Source of the DNA: Gammaproteobacteria bacterium
Lineage (GTDB): Bacteria > Pseudomonadota > Gammaproteobacteria > Methylococcales > Methylomonadaceae
Direction: 5' to 3'
DNA length: 39,419 nucleotides
Assembly (NCBI GenBank): GCA_016874115.1
Contig: VGVA01000009.1
Span: forward strand, 1-39,419
Shown here: positions 9,138 to 19,124 of the stretch, one piece after another
How positions within the stretch are numbered: the stretch's first letter is position 1
How the letters are laid out: every line of letters begins with the position of its first letter
Notes under the pieces: generated by a model
What the model was told of the DNA's origin: nothing
Databases searched by the model: none
The model's input: only the letters and a program-made list of their open reading frames with translations
Position numbers and translations under genes: made by a program

Positions 9138-9698
9138 ATGATCAAGGAAAACCTAATTAAAACATTAGCCGGTTTAGCGATTCTCTTCTTGGCCTTGGCC
9201 GTGCTCGGTTATTGGTTTGAAGAAGACATGAGGATTGCGACAAATTGGGTGGTGGATCGAATCGGTTTTGCAGGCTTATGCTTGATTTTGCTGGTAACAG
9301 ATACCTTGGTAACGCCATTCTCACCGGATATTCTTTTGATTGTGGTCGCAAAAAGCGATCTGGCGGATAACTGGTTTCCCTATGTGCTGATCTTAAGCTT
9401 GATTTCGGTTATCGCCGGCATGCTGGGCTGGTGCATCGGCCGCTGGCTGGCGCATTTAAAATTTGTGCAAAAACTTTACGGTCAATTTAACGAAGAGCAG
9501 CGAAATTTTATTCAAAAATACGGCTTTTGGGCCATTGTTCTGGGCGCGGCAACGCCGCTACCTTATTCGGCAACCTGCTGGACCGCAGGCATCATGCGAA
9601 TTAAATGGACGACAGTTTTGGCCGCATCGTTGTTTTTCCGTATTCCGCGTGTCATTGTTTATTACCTCATAATTGCATCCACCGGTCATTTTTATTGA
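9138..9698 (+). CDS. VTT-domain (DedA/YqaA-like) membrane protein
   Basis: TDTLVTPFSPD, GWCIGRWL, YGFWAIVLGAATPLPYS motifs, several TM segments. Confidence 0.7.
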   Translation: MIKENLIKTLAGLAILFLALAVLGYWFEEDMRIATNWVVDRIGFAGLCLILLVTDTLVTPFSPDILLIVVAKSDLADNWFPYVLILSLISVIAGMLGWCIGRWLAHLKFVQKLYGQFNEEQRNFIQKYGFWAIVLGAATPLPYSATCWTAGIMRIKWTTVLAASLFFRIPRVIVYYLIIASTGHFY

Positions 9699-10067
9699 AC
9701 AAATTCCAACTAAGAACCATAAAGCCGAAAAGCATCAACAAACGCCACAAAGATTGCTCCGACAGGGGAACTTGCAGCGGTGCATCGGTATCCTAAACGG
9801 TGAGGTCGCGGTTTAATCCGGTGATGCCGCGCAGGTAACTGCGCGGATATGGCGTTCGTCCAGATGCTGTTGGACTACAGACAATGTGTACATCGCTTGG
9901 CGCAACAGCGGTAAGCGCGTCCATAAACACGACAGGATCGTGCCGATCAGGTGGTTGTCTGGATTGAGCGATAACAAACCAAGTCGATTCCTTACTTGCC
10001 AGCAGCGCCTAATGGACGTATTAATAACATAAGCGAATGTCCTATCTTTTGATGCAACGCAATAAAA

Positions 10068-11891
10068 ATGGAAGAAATAATTACCAAGATTTCGCAGCGA
10101 TACGACCACGATCCGGTCAATTTATTGCAGATTCTGCGGATAATCCAAGCCGAATACCACCATATTCCCGACGCGGCGATAGAGCAATTAGCCAAGCTCT
10201 TGTCCATACCCCGCACCCACATCCTTGCCGTCGCCGAATTCTACAGTTTTTTGCATTTAGCGCCTCGCGGGCGTTATGAGCTGCTCGTCAGCGATTCCAT
10301 TACCGATCGCATGCTGGGCAAGCAGGACGTGATGGCGTATCTGGCCCAGCAGCTAAAGGTCCCGATTGGCGGCACGCGCGATGACGGCGCGGTCAGCCTG
10401 GATAATACCTCCTGTACCGGCTTATGCGACCAAGGTCCGGCGGGATTGATAAACGGTCTTCCGTTAACCCGCCTGAACAAATCGCGTATCGATGTTATTG
10501 TTGATTTAATCAACCAGGATAAGCCGTTAGCGGAATGGCCGCGGGAATTATTCGCGGTGGCCGATAATATCCGCAAGCCCGGATTGCTGTTGAATAATGG
10601 GATACCGCTTGGTGAAGCCTTAAAGTCCGCATTTGTGCGAGGCTTGCCGGAGACCTTGGAAGAAATCAACCGTTCCGGGTTACGCGGAAGGGGCGGAGCC
10701 GGATACGCAACCGGCTGGAAATGGCACCTGTGTTATGAAGGCCCGGAAGAAGAGGCGTATTGCGATATCGAAACACAACGGCAACTACAACGCTATGTGA
10801 TCTGCAATGCCGACGAAGGTGAGCCCGGCACCTTCAAGGACAGGGTTTTGCTAAACAGTTATGCCCATCAAGTCTTCGAAGGCATGACCGTCTGCGCGGC
10901 GATCACCGGCGCAACTCAGGGCTTTTTGTATTTACGTGGCGAATATTTGTTTTTGTACGATAAGCTGCAAACCATCCTGGCTGGGCGCCGCCAAGCCGGA
11001 TTGTTGGGCAGCCATATTCTTGGCCAGGATTTTAATTTCGACATTGAAATTCATCTCGGCGCGGGCGCTTATATCTGCGGGGAAGAATCGGCGCTGATCG
11101 AGTCGCTGGAAGGCAAACCCGGCATTCCGCGCAACCGTCCGCCTTATCCGGTGACTCGAGGTTATCTGGGCAAACCCACCGTCGTCAATAACGTCGAAAC
11201 GTTCTTTGCCGCGACCGCGATAGCGGTCAACGGCGGCGAGTGGTTTGCCAAAATTGGCACGGAAAAATCCAAGGGCACGAAGATTTTAAGCATAAGCGGT
11301 GATTGCGCCCGGCCCGGCATTTATGAATATCCTTTCGGCACGGCTATTCAAACCATTCTGGATGATTGCGGCGCCAGCGATGTGCTGGGCGTGCAGGTGG
11401 GTGGGCCGTCCGGCGCATTTATTTCCGATCAGGAATTCGGCCGCAAGCTGGCGTTTGAGGATATGGCCACCGGCGGTTCGTTCATGATATTCAACAATTC
11501 CCGTAATATTTTGGATATCGTGCGCAATTTCAGCCATTTCTTCGCCCATGAAAGCTGTGGATTTTGTACGCCATGCCGGGTCGGCACATCATTGCTTAAA
11601 AACCAGTTGGACAAAATCATCGAAGGACATGGTTCGGCGGGCGATGTCGCTGCGCTGGAGGAAATCTGCCAGCTTGTCAAAAAATACAGCCATTGCGGGC
11701 TGGGGCAGACCGCCGCCAACCCGGTGTTATCGACCTTGGAGCGTTACCCTGAAATCTATCAGAGTAAATTGAAAAAGATCAGCTACGAGCCGGGTTTCGA
11801 TCTGGACGGCGCGCTGGAAAGCGCCCGGCGCATGGCGAAGCGGTCAGACAAGGCCGCGCATCTGGCGCAAATCGACGAACATCATGACTAA
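10068..11891 (+). CDS. hoxF: NAD-reducing hydrogenase diaphorase subunit HoxF (N-terminal NuoE-like domain fused to NuoF-like)
   Basis: NuoE-like N-terminus (CTGLCDQGP), RGRGGAGYATGWKW, NADEGEPGTFKDR, GAGAYICGEESALIESLEG, ESCGFCTPCRVG. Confidence 0.93.
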   Translation: MEEIITKISQRYDHDPVNLLQILRIIQAEYHHIPDAAIEQLAKLLSIPRTHILAVAEFYSFLHLAPRGRYELLVSDSITDRMLGKQDVMAYLAQQLKVPIGGTRDDGAVSLDNTSCTGLCDQGPAGLINGLPLTRLNKSRIDVIVDLINQDKPLAEWPRELFAVADNIRKPGLLLNNGIPLGEALKSAFVRGLPETLEEINRSGLRGRGGAGYATGWKWHLCYEGPEEEAYCDIETQRQLQRYVICNADEGEPGTFKDRVLLNSYAHQVFEGMTVCAAITGATQGFLYLRGEYLFLYDKLQTILAGRRQAGLLGSHILGQDFNFDIEIHLGAGAYICGEESALIESLEGKPGIPRNRPPYPVTRGYLGKPTVVNNVETFFAATAIAVNGGEWFAKIGTEKSKGTKILSISGDCARPGIYEYPFGTAIQTILDDCGASDVLGVQVGGPSGAFISDQEFGRKLAFEDMATGGSFMIFNNSRNILDIVRNFSHFFAHESCGFCTPCRVGTSLLKNQLDKIIEGHGSAGDVAALEEICQLVKKYSHCGLGQTAANPVLSTLERYPEIYQSKLKKISYEPGFDLDGALESARRMAKRSDKAAHLAQIDEHHD

Positions 11892-12603
11892 ATCCTTTAC
11901 TCTCGATGGCCGGATTATTCCTTTCGAGGACGGTGAAACCATTATCGAAGCTGCTGCCGCGGCAGGCGTTTACATTCCGCATCTTTGCCACCATCCGGAT
12001 TACACGCCGCACGGCAGTTGCAAGCTGTGTTCGGTGAAAGTCAACGGCCGTATCTGTTCGGCTTGCACGTTTCCGGCGGAGGAGGACCAGGAGATCGTCA
12101 GCGAATCCGGCGAAATCAATGCCGACCGCAAACGCATCACCCAGATGCTGTTCGTCGAGGGCAACCATCTGTGTCCGGGCTGCGAAAAAAGCGGCAATTG
12201 CCAGTTGCAGGCGGTGGCTTATCATTTGAACATGGTCGATAATCACTTTCCTCACTTTTTCGCCAAGCGTGAGCTCGATGCTTCCCACCCCGATGTGCTC
12301 ATCGACCATAACCGCTGTATTTTTTGCGAACTTTGCGTGCGCGCCAGCCGGGAAAAAGACGGCAAGAATGTGTTTGACATCGGCGGCCGGGGGATTAACA
12401 AACGGCTCATCGTTAATGCACCCACCGGCTTGCTGAAAGACAGCGACCTGGAAGTGACGGACGAAGCCGCCCATATCTGCCCGACCGGCGCGATTTTAAT
12501 TAAACGCACCGGCTACCTAATTCCTATTGGCCAGCGTCAGTTCGATCAACAGCCGATCGATAAGGTAAGTTTAACCACCGGGCAGGGCGGCCATGAGCAA
12601 TAA
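11884..12603 (+). CDS. hoxU: NAD-reducing hydrogenase diaphorase subunit HoxU
   Basis: PHLCHHPDYTPHGSCKLC [2Fe-2S], CPGCEKSGNCQLQ, CIFCELCVRASRE. Confidence 0.93.
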   Translation: MTKSFTLDGRIIPFEDGETIIEAAAAAGVYIPHLCHHPDYTPHGSCKLCSVKVNGRICSACTFPAEEDQEIVSESGEINADRKRITQMLFVEGNHLCPGCEKSGNCQLQAVAYHLNMVDNHFPHFFAKRELDASHPDVLIDHNRCIFCELCVRASREKDGKNVFDIGGRGINKRLIVNAPTGLLKDSDLEVTDEAAHICPTGAILIKRTGYLIPIGQRQFDQQPIDKVSLTTGQGGHEQ

Positions 12604-13132
12604 AATCAGAATCGCCACGACATCGCTGGCGGGCTGTTTCGGCTGCCACATGTCGTTTCTGGATATCGATGAACGCCTGACGAAATTTGCGGAAATCGTC
12701 GAATTCGACCGCTCGCCGCTGACCGACATCGAACACTGTGGCGAGTGCGACATAGGCCTGATCGAAGGCGGCGTGTGCAATTCGGAGAACGTGCACGTGC
12801 TGCGCGAATTTCGCAGGAAGTGCAAAATCCTGGTCGCCGTCGGCGCTTGCGCGATCAATGGCGGTGTGCCCGCGCTGCGCAACTTCATTCCGCTGGAAGA
12901 ATGCCTGGGCGAATCCTATCTCGACGGCATCGGCGTGGAAAATCCACAGATTCCGGGCGATGTCGAGTTGCCGTTACTGCTGGATAAAGTCCGTCCTGTG
13001 CATGAAATCGTCAAGATCGATTATTTCATGCCCGGCTGCCCGCCTTCGGGCGATGTGTTCTGGAAGGTTCTAACCGATTTATTGGAAGGCCGGGAACCCT
13101 CTTTGCCTTATGATTTAATACATTATGATTAA
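12593..13132 (+). CDS. hoxY: [NiFe] hydrogenase small subunit HoxY
   Basis: LAGCFGCHMSFLDID, VGACAINGGVPALRN, FMPGCPPSGDVFW; overlaps hoxU. Confidence 0.94.
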   Translation: MSNKIRIATTSLAGCFGCHMSFLDIDERLTKFAEIVEFDRSPLTDIEHCGECDIGLIEGGVCNSENVHVLREFRRKCKILVAVGACAINGGVPALRNFIPLEECLGESYLDGIGVENPQIPGDVELPLLLDKVRPVHEIVKIDYFMPGCPPSGDVFWKVLTDLLEGREPSLPYDLIHYD

Positions 13133-13526
13133 AACATCGGCTATGAATAAGACTCAATCCTTATTGTTAGCAGTTTTTAGCGTGTTTCTGATTATTGGTT
13201 TTGGCCCGGTCTCACCGACCTGTTTGATCGGTTTTTTTATTGTCCTGTTCAGACCTGTCTGGTTTAAACAGGTAACCATGTCCTTATATCAGGACAAGCC
13301 TTACGTTCGTGAGGAATTCGCAGTATCCGAACAAGAGACGAAGCAGGCAAGAAAACATCTTTTTTATGGCTTTTTGATTTTATTTATCACCGATATTATG
13401 CCTATTCCGGTCACAGCGCCTATCGCTATAATGATTGTTTTGACAAGGCCTGAGTGGTTTTTCCGGATGATGGTCAGAGTGTATGGCCCAAGAATTAATC
13501 TTGCAGTTATGCCGTCAAGAGGATAA
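13125..13526 (+). CDS. Uncharacterised membrane protein between hydrogenase small and large subunits
   Basis: Overlaps hoxY stop and abuts hoxH start; hydrophobic segments at both ends (SLLLAVFSVFLIIGFGPVSPTCLIGFFIVLF; FYGFLILFITDIMPIPVTAPIAIMIVL). Confidence 0.8.
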   Translation: MIKTSAMNKTQSLLLAVFSVFLIIGFGPVSPTCLIGFFIVLFRPVWFKQVTMSLYQDKPYVREEFAVSEQETKQARKHLFYGFLILFITDIMPIPVTAPIAIMIVLTRPEWFFRMMVRVYGPRINLAVMPSRG

Positions 13527-15073
13527 TGATGTACGAGCATTTGGAAACCGCGCAAAACCAGGAGAAACTAAGACGCATCGCCATCGATCCGGTATCGCGG
13601 GTCGAAGGCCACGGCAAGGTGACCTTATTGCTCGACGAGAACAATAAAGTCCGGCAAGCGCGCTTGCACATCGTCGAATTCCGCGGTTTCGAACGGTTTA
13701 TCCAGGGCCGTCCCTACTGGGAACTGCCGGTGCTGGTGCAGCGCCTGTGCGGCATCTGCCCGGTCAGCCACCATCTGGCGGCGGCCAAGGCCATTGACCA
13801 ATTGGTCGGCGTCGATCCTAAAAATTTGCCGGTAACCGCCACCAAGTTACGTCGTCTGCTCCATTTCGGCCAGGTGCTGCAATCCCATGCGCTGCATTTT
13901 TTCCATCTGTCCAGCCCGGATTTGCTGTTCGGTTTCGAGAGCGAAATCAATAAGCGCAACATCATTGCCGTGCTCAACGATTATCCCGGCATCGGCCTGC
14001 AGGGCGTCAAGCTGCGCAAATACGGCCAGGAGGTCATCCGCATGATTTCGGGCAAGCGCATCCACGGCAGCGGCGCGATTGCCGGCGGCATGAACAAGGC
14101 GCTTAGCAAAGAAGAACGCGATTATCTGTTGCTGGACATCGATCAGGTTATTGATTGGTCAACGTCCGCAGTTAATCTGGTCAAAAAAATCCATTGCTCG
14201 AATCTGCCTTATTACGACGAATTCGCCACCATCCGCTCCAACTATCTGGGGTTGATCCAGCCGAACGGTGCGCTGGAGCTTTATCACGGTGGCATCCGGT
14301 GTAAAAATGATAAAGGCGAAACCCTCGTCGATCATTACGATTACCGCCACTACAATGACCTTATTCACGAAGAAGTCCGCTCATGGACCTATATGAAATT
14401 TCCCTACCTGCTTCCACTGGGTAAGGATAACGGCTGGTACCGGGTCGGGCCGTTGGCGCGTGTAAACAATTGCGAGTTCATCGATACGCCGCTGGCCGAA
14501 GCGCAGCGAGCTGAATTCAAGGCGCATGGCGGCGCGAATTCCCTATCCGCTGCCGCACTCCCACCATCCCTGGCGGTCGAAGCGATGGTGCACAGCACGT
14601 TGGCAACGCACTGGGCGCGGCTAATCGAAATGCTGCATTGCGCCGAAAGTATTCAAAGGCTGCTGCACGATCCGGATATTTTGGGTCAAGATTTAATCGC
14701 CCACGGCGAGAAACGCTACGAAGGCATCGGCGTCATCGAAGCGCCGCGCGGCACCTTGTTCCATCATTACCAAATTGACGATAACGACATCGTCACCAAA
14801 GCCAATTTGATCGTTTCGACCACCAGCAACAACCAGGCGATGAACGAGTCGGTGCGGCAAGTGGCGGCGGAATACCTGTCCGGCCGGGAACTGACGGAAC
14901 CCTTATTGAACAACGTTGAAGTCGCCATCCGCGCTTACGACCCGTGCCTGTCGTGTGCGACGCATGCGGTCGGCAAAATGCCGTTGCAACTGGAGTTAGT
15001 CGATGCGCAAGGCCATTTAATCGACAAAATAGCTAAACACAGCGACGGTCAAGTGGAACGGATAAATGACTAA
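13526..15073 (+). CDS. hoxH: [NiFe] hydrogenase large subunit HoxH
   Basis: RVEGHGKV, RLCGICPVSHHLAAAKA (L1) and DPCLSCATHAVG (L2) NiFe motifs. Confidence 0.96.
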   Translation: MMYEHLETAQNQEKLRRIAIDPVSRVEGHGKVTLLLDENNKVRQARLHIVEFRGFERFIQGRPYWELPVLVQRLCGICPVSHHLAAAKAIDQLVGVDPKNLPVTATKLRRLLHFGQVLQSHALHFFHLSSPDLLFGFESEINKRNIIAVLNDYPGIGLQGVKLRKYGQEVIRMISGKRIHGSGAIAGGMNKALSKEERDYLLLDIDQVIDWSTSAVNLVKKIHCSNLPYYDEFATIRSNYLGLIQPNGALELYHGGIRCKNDKGETLVDHYDYRHYNDLIHEEVRSWTYMKFPYLLPLGKDNGWYRVGPLARVNNCEFIDTPLAEAQRAEFKAHGGANSLSAAALPPSLAVEAMVHSTLATHWARLIEMLHCAESIQRLLHDPDILGQDLIAHGEKRYEGIGVIEAPRGTLFHHYQIDDNDIVTKANLIVSTTSNNQAMNESVRQVAAEYLSGRELTEPLLNNVEVAIRAYDPCLSCATHAVGKMPLQLELVDAQGHLIDKIAKHSDGQVERIND

Positions 15074-15578
15074 GCCGGTGTTGATTTTCGGTTACGGCAA
15101 TCCCGGCCGAGGCGACGATGTCCTGGGACCATTGTTATTGGATTACATCGCCCGGCATTTTAATCTGGACGGTATCGAACTCTTGAGCGATTTCCAATTA
15201 CAGATTGAACACGCACTGGATTTGGCAGATCGTGAACTGGTGCTGTTTGCCGATTCTGCAATGCCGGGCGAAATATGTTATAAATTTTATGAACTCCTGC
15301 CGGAAAAAGACCGTAGCTACACCAGTCACGCAATGACGCCGCAATCGGTGTTGGACGTGTATACTGACATCCATGGTCAATCGCCCCCCGCGAGTTTTCT
15401 GCTGAGTATCATGGGCGAAACATTCGAACTCGGCGAAGGCTTAAGTCCGGTTGCCCGGCAAAATCTGTTGGCGGCGAAGTCTTTAGTCAACGAACTATTG
15501 GCTGAACCGGAAATAAAAACCTGGCGGAGAATAGCCGAACAGCGGCAGCCGTTCCGTCATCTTATTCAACACAAATAA
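15066..15578 (+). CDS. hoxW: Hydrogenase maturation endopeptidase (HoxW/HyaD family)
   Basis: FGYGNPGRGDDVLGPLL N-terminus, overlaps hoxH. Confidence 0.85.
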   Translation: MTKPVLIFGYGNPGRGDDVLGPLLLDYIARHFNLDGIELLSDFQLQIEHALDLADRELVLFADSAMPGEICYKFYELLPEKDRSYTSHAMTPQSVLDVYTDIHGQSPPASFLLSIMGETFELGEGLSPVARQNLLAAKSLVNELLAEPEIKTWRRIAEQRQPFRHLIQHK

Positions 15579-15585
15579 CGGCGAT

Positions 15586-15927
15586 ATGCATGAAATTTCG
15601 GTGCTGGAAAATCTTAGGGAAATTATTGAAGCGCAGGCGCAAGAACAGCATTTTAGCAATGTTGCCAGAGTCACGTTGGCCATCGGCAAGCTAAGCTGCG
15701 TTGACCCGGAAGCTTTACGATTCGGATTTGCCGCAGTGATGAAAGACACCGTCGCGGAACGGGCCGAACTGATCATCATGGAAATTCCAGCTTTGGGTTT
15801 TTGCGGACAATGCAAAGGACAAACAACGATGGAACTTTTGTACGATCCTTGCGCTTATTGCGGCGCGCCACTGACTGAAATCGTTCAAGGACGCGACCTG
15901 CGGATCGTCGATTTATTGGTAAGTTAA
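15586..15927 (+). CDS. hypA: Hydrogenase nickel-incorporation protein HypA
   Basis: MHEISVLENLREII N-terminus, CGQC...CAYCG zinc site. Confidence 0.94.
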   Translation: MHEISVLENLREIIEAQAQEQHFSNVARVTLAIGKLSCVDPEALRFGFAAVMKDTVAERAELIIMEIPALGFCGQCKGQTTMELLYDPCAYCGAPLTEIVQGRDLRIVDLLVS

Positions 15928-15945
15928 CAGAAAGGGGAAAAGGCT

Positions 15946-16740
15946 ATGTGCGGTATCTGCGGCTGCGGCGAACCCGCCGGACAAACGAAATTGAAACCGG
16001 TCACCGGCAGGCCACGGTATGTCTTCAATCCGGCCAGCGGCTATCACACCGGCATTCCGGCGGCAGAATTAAACTCAAGCGGGCAAAAACGGCTGCTCAA
16101 CATCGATCAGGATTTGTTCGCCAAGAATGATATTTATGCCGCGCAAAACCGGAGTTTTTTCCGGCAACATCAAATACTCGTTTTAAATCTTTTGTCCAGC
16201 CCCGGCGCGGGCAAGACCACTTTGCTGGTGGAAACGATCAAGCGTATGCAAGACCGGATTGCCATTGCCGTGATCGAAGGCGACCAACATACGGAACGCG
16301 ATGCCGAACGCATCCGGGTAGCAGGCGTGAAAGCCTTGCAAATCAATACCGGCCGTCTGTGCCATCTGGAAGCGGACATGATCGGGAAAGCCGTCACGCA
16401 GCTGAACATCGAAGACCGCAGTCTGCTGTTTATTGAAAACATCGGCAATCTGGTTTGCCCGTCGGCGTTCGACTTGGGGGAGTCCTATAAGGTCGTGATT
16501 TTGTCGGTCACCGAAGGCGATGATAAGCCGCTGAAATACCCGGACATGTTTCACGCCGCCGATTTGCTCATCATCAACAAAACCGACCTGCTGCCTTATG
16601 TGGATTTTGATGTTGCAAATTGCGAGGAGTTTGCCAGAAGAGTTAATCCAAACATTAAAATCATCCGGCTATCATCCACTAACCATGAAAACTTTAAAGC
16701 ATGGACAGACTGGCTTTCCGCGGGTATTGAGACAGATTGA
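15946..16740 (+). CDS. hypB: Hydrogenase nickel-incorporation GTPase HypB
   Basis: MCGICGCG N-terminus, LLSSPGAGKTTLL P-loop, NKTDLLPY; no His-rich stretch. Confidence 0.95.
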   Translation: MCGICGCGEPAGQTKLKPVTGRPRYVFNPASGYHTGIPAAELNSSGQKRLLNIDQDLFAKNDIYAAQNRSFFRQHQILVLNLLSSPGAGKTTLLVETIKRMQDRIAIAVIEGDQHTERDAERIRVAGVKALQINTGRLCHLEADMIGKAVTQLNIEDRSLLFIENIGNLVCPSAFDLGESYKVVILSVTEGDDKPLKYPDMFHAADLLIINKTDLLPYVDFDVANCEEFARRVNPNIKIIRLSSTNHENFKAWTDWLSAGIETD

Positions 16741-16747
16741 GTGCTTT

Positions 16748-17794
16748 TCAACAGATTCTCGGCAACTGTTCTCCGCTTAACAAATTCAATACACGGCTTG
16801 TCCCGAAACTCGTTTTGACGGTCACCATCCCGCCCGGCTTTGGTCTTATCACTTTACCGATCACAGCGGCCTGTTGGCCCAGCGGATCGAGCCGTAAAAT
16901 TTCGAGTGCCTGATAAGTCTGGTGTTCCGGGACAAACAAGACGAAACAACCTTCATTGGCGACATACAGGGGGTCGAAGCCTAATATTTCGCAGGCACTG
17001 CTTACCGCTTCATGAATAGGAACGGCAGTTTCGTCGATTTCGAGGTGGCAATCCGCCGCGGAGGCCAATTCCAGCAAAACGCTGGCAAGACCACCCCGGG
17101 TCAGATCCCTCATGCAATGAGCCTGGACGCCTGAATCAAGCAATCCGTGAACAATGCCCGAAAGATCCGAACAGTCGCTCGTAATGTGGTGATCAAACTG
17201 CATGCTTTCGCGTTCCAGCATGATGGCGATTCCATGTCTGGCAATATCGCCGTTAATGATGATGCTGTCGCCGGAGTGAATTTTTTGCGGCGAAATAGCC
17301 AATGCGCTCTCAATAATACCGATGCCGGCGGTATTGATATAAAGCCCATCGCCTTTGCCTTGCTCCACGACCTTGGTATCGCCGGTCACGATTTTCACAC
17401 CGGCTTTTTGTGCGGATTGCTGCATGGATTGCAAAATCCGTTTCAAGTCTGCAAGCGGAAATCCTTCTTCAATGATCAGCGAACAACTCAGATAAAGCGG
17501 CTTCGCGCCGCTCATCGCTAAATCATTCAGGGTCCCGCAAACCGCCAGTTTGCCAATGTCGCCGCCGGGAAAAAACAAAGGCTTGATCACGTAAGAATCG
17601 GTGGTGAATGCGAGTTTTGCACTGTTTACGGTGATGACCGCGCTATCTTGTTTTTGGGCCAAAATAGGATTATCGAAAACAGGTTGAATCAATCGATCCA
17701 GCAATTGCTGCATCAGACGACCGCCGCCGCCGTGCGCCATGACAATTTGTTCGTACGGCAATGGCAACGGACAATTAAGGTTGATTTCAGCCAT
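16748..17794 (-). CDS. hypE: Hydrogenase maturation protein HypE (likely start 17794; ORF extends to 17827)
   Basis: [25 protein letters not shown]-terminal PRIC. Confidence 0.94.
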   Translation of the reverse strand: MAEINLNCPLPLPYEQIVMAHGGGGRLMQQLLDRLIQPVFDNPILAQKQDSAVITVNSAKLAFTTDSYVIKPLFFPGGDIGKLAVCGTLNDLAMSGAKPLYLSCSLIIEEGFPLADLKRILQSMQQSAQKAGVKIVTGDTKVVEQGKGDGLYINTAGIGIIESALAISPQKIHSGDSIIINGDIARHGIAIMLERESMQFDHHITSDCSDLSGIVHGLLDSGVQAHCMRDLTRGGLASVLLELASAADCHLEIDETAVPIHEAVSSACEILGFDPLYVANEGCFVLFVPEHQTYQALEILRLDPLGQQAAVIGKVIRPKPGGMVTVKTSFGTSRVLNLLSGEQLPRIC

Positions 17795-18881
17795 GCGGGT
17801 GACGCCGGTAACGATAATACGCCGCACATGCGCCTTCCGAGGATACCATCGTCGCGCCGAGCGGCGTTTCCGGGGTACAACGAATTCCGAATTCTGGGCA
17901 TTGCGGAGGTTTTATCAACCCTTGCAATATCTGTCCGCTCTGACAATTGTGCGGTTCGCTGACTACATCGATGCCGGTATCGAAACGCAGTTCGGCGTTT
18001 CTGTCGTTGTATTCATCGGATAACGCCAATCCGCTGTTAGGTATCTTGCCAAGACCCCGCCAATGGCTATCGACAACTTTAAACACGTTCTGCATCAGTG
18101 CTTGTGCTGTCCGGTTACCGTTGGGGTTAACGACGCGGCGATATTGATTTTCGACTTCATAGCGTTTTTCTTCCAATTGCTTGAGGCATAAATAAATGCC
18201 TTGCAAAATATCGACCGGTTCAAAACCGGTAATTACAATCGGTTTACGATGTTTATGGCAGATCGGCAAATATTCTTGATAACCCATGATCGAACAAACG
18301 TGTCCGGCACCCAAAAATCCATTAATTGAATTTTCGGTCGACACCAGCAAGGCTTCCACGATAGGCGGGACACGAACATGACAAACCAGAAAAGACAAAT
18401 TCGACAAATTATCCTGTTTGGACTGCCATACGGCTATTGCGGTCGCCGGCGCTGTCGTTTCGAATCCTACGCCAAAAAAAACGATCTCCTTATCGAGGTT
18501 CTGCCGGGCAATCGTCAAGGCATCCAGCGGCGAGTAGACGATGCGAATGTCCGCGCCTCTGGCTTTCACGCTCAGCAAATCCTCGCGGGAGCCGGGTACC
18601 CGCAGCATGTCGCCAAACGAGCAAAAAATTACGCCCGGTTGCCTAGCCATCGCCAAAGCCTTGTCGATGGCCGTGAGCGGTGTGACACAGACGGGACAGC
18701 CCGGGCCGTGGATTAAGGTCACGTATTCCGGCAACAACTGATCGATGCCATATTTGAGGATGCTATGCGTTTGCCCGCCGCATACCTCCATAATGCGCCA
18801 AGGCCGGGTGGTCAAAGCGGAAATGGCGTCGGCCAGTCGTTTAACTGTATCCGGAGCTCTGTATTCATTAAGGTATTTCAC
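17787..18881 (-). CDS. hypD: Hydrogenase maturation protein HypD
   Basis: [37 protein letters not shown]. Confidence 0.95.
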   Translation of the reverse strand: MKYLNEYRAPDTVKRLADAISALTTRPWRIMEVCGGQTHSILKYGIDQLLPEYVTLIHGPGCPVCVTPLTAIDKALAMARQPGVIFCSFGDMLRVPGSREDLLSVKARGADIRIVYSPLDALTIARQNLDKEIVFFGVGFETTAPATAIAVWQSKQDNLSNLSFLVCHVRVPPIVEALLVSTENSINGFLGAGHVCSIMGYQEYLPICHKHRKPIVITGFEPVDILQGIYLCLKQLEEKRYEVENQYRRVVNPNGNRTAQALMQNVFKVVDSHWRGLGKIPNSGLALSDEYNDRNAELRFDTGIDVVSEPHNCQSGQILQGLIKPPQCPEFGIRCTPETPLGATMVSSEGACAAYYRYRRHPHG

Positions 18882-19123
18882 TCGAAATCCGATCTATTGG
18901 CTAATTCGCTGAAAGCTTGAAAACTTGCCTTCGCCTCTTCTTCGTCAATGAGGGACAGGGCGATGCCCGCATGAACGATGACGAAGTCGTTGAGCTTCGC
19001 CTCCGGTACGAAACCAAGACTCACCACTTTACTGATTCCGAAAAAATCGACCTGCCCCGTGCGTTTTAACGGATCGGCATGGTCATCAATCGCAATAATT
19101 TGTCCGGGAATTGCCAGGCACAT
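18878..19123 (-). CDS. hypC: Hydrogenase assembly chaperone HypC
   Basis: [10 protein letters not shown]-terminus; overlaps hypD start. Confidence 0.94.
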   Translation of the reverse strand: MCLAIPGQIIAIDDHADPLKRTGQVDFFGISKVVSLGFVPEAKLNDFVIVHAGIALSLIDEEEAKASFQAFSELANRSDFE

Positions 19124-19124
19124 G

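Noticed and set aside
9813-10109. Minus-strand ORF upstream of hoxF (RNRLGLLSLNPDNHLIGTILSCLWTRLPLLRQAMYTL...)
   Set aside because: Possible remnant of a transposase or other gene, but I could not recognise a family; its 5' part overlaps hoxF, so no call was made
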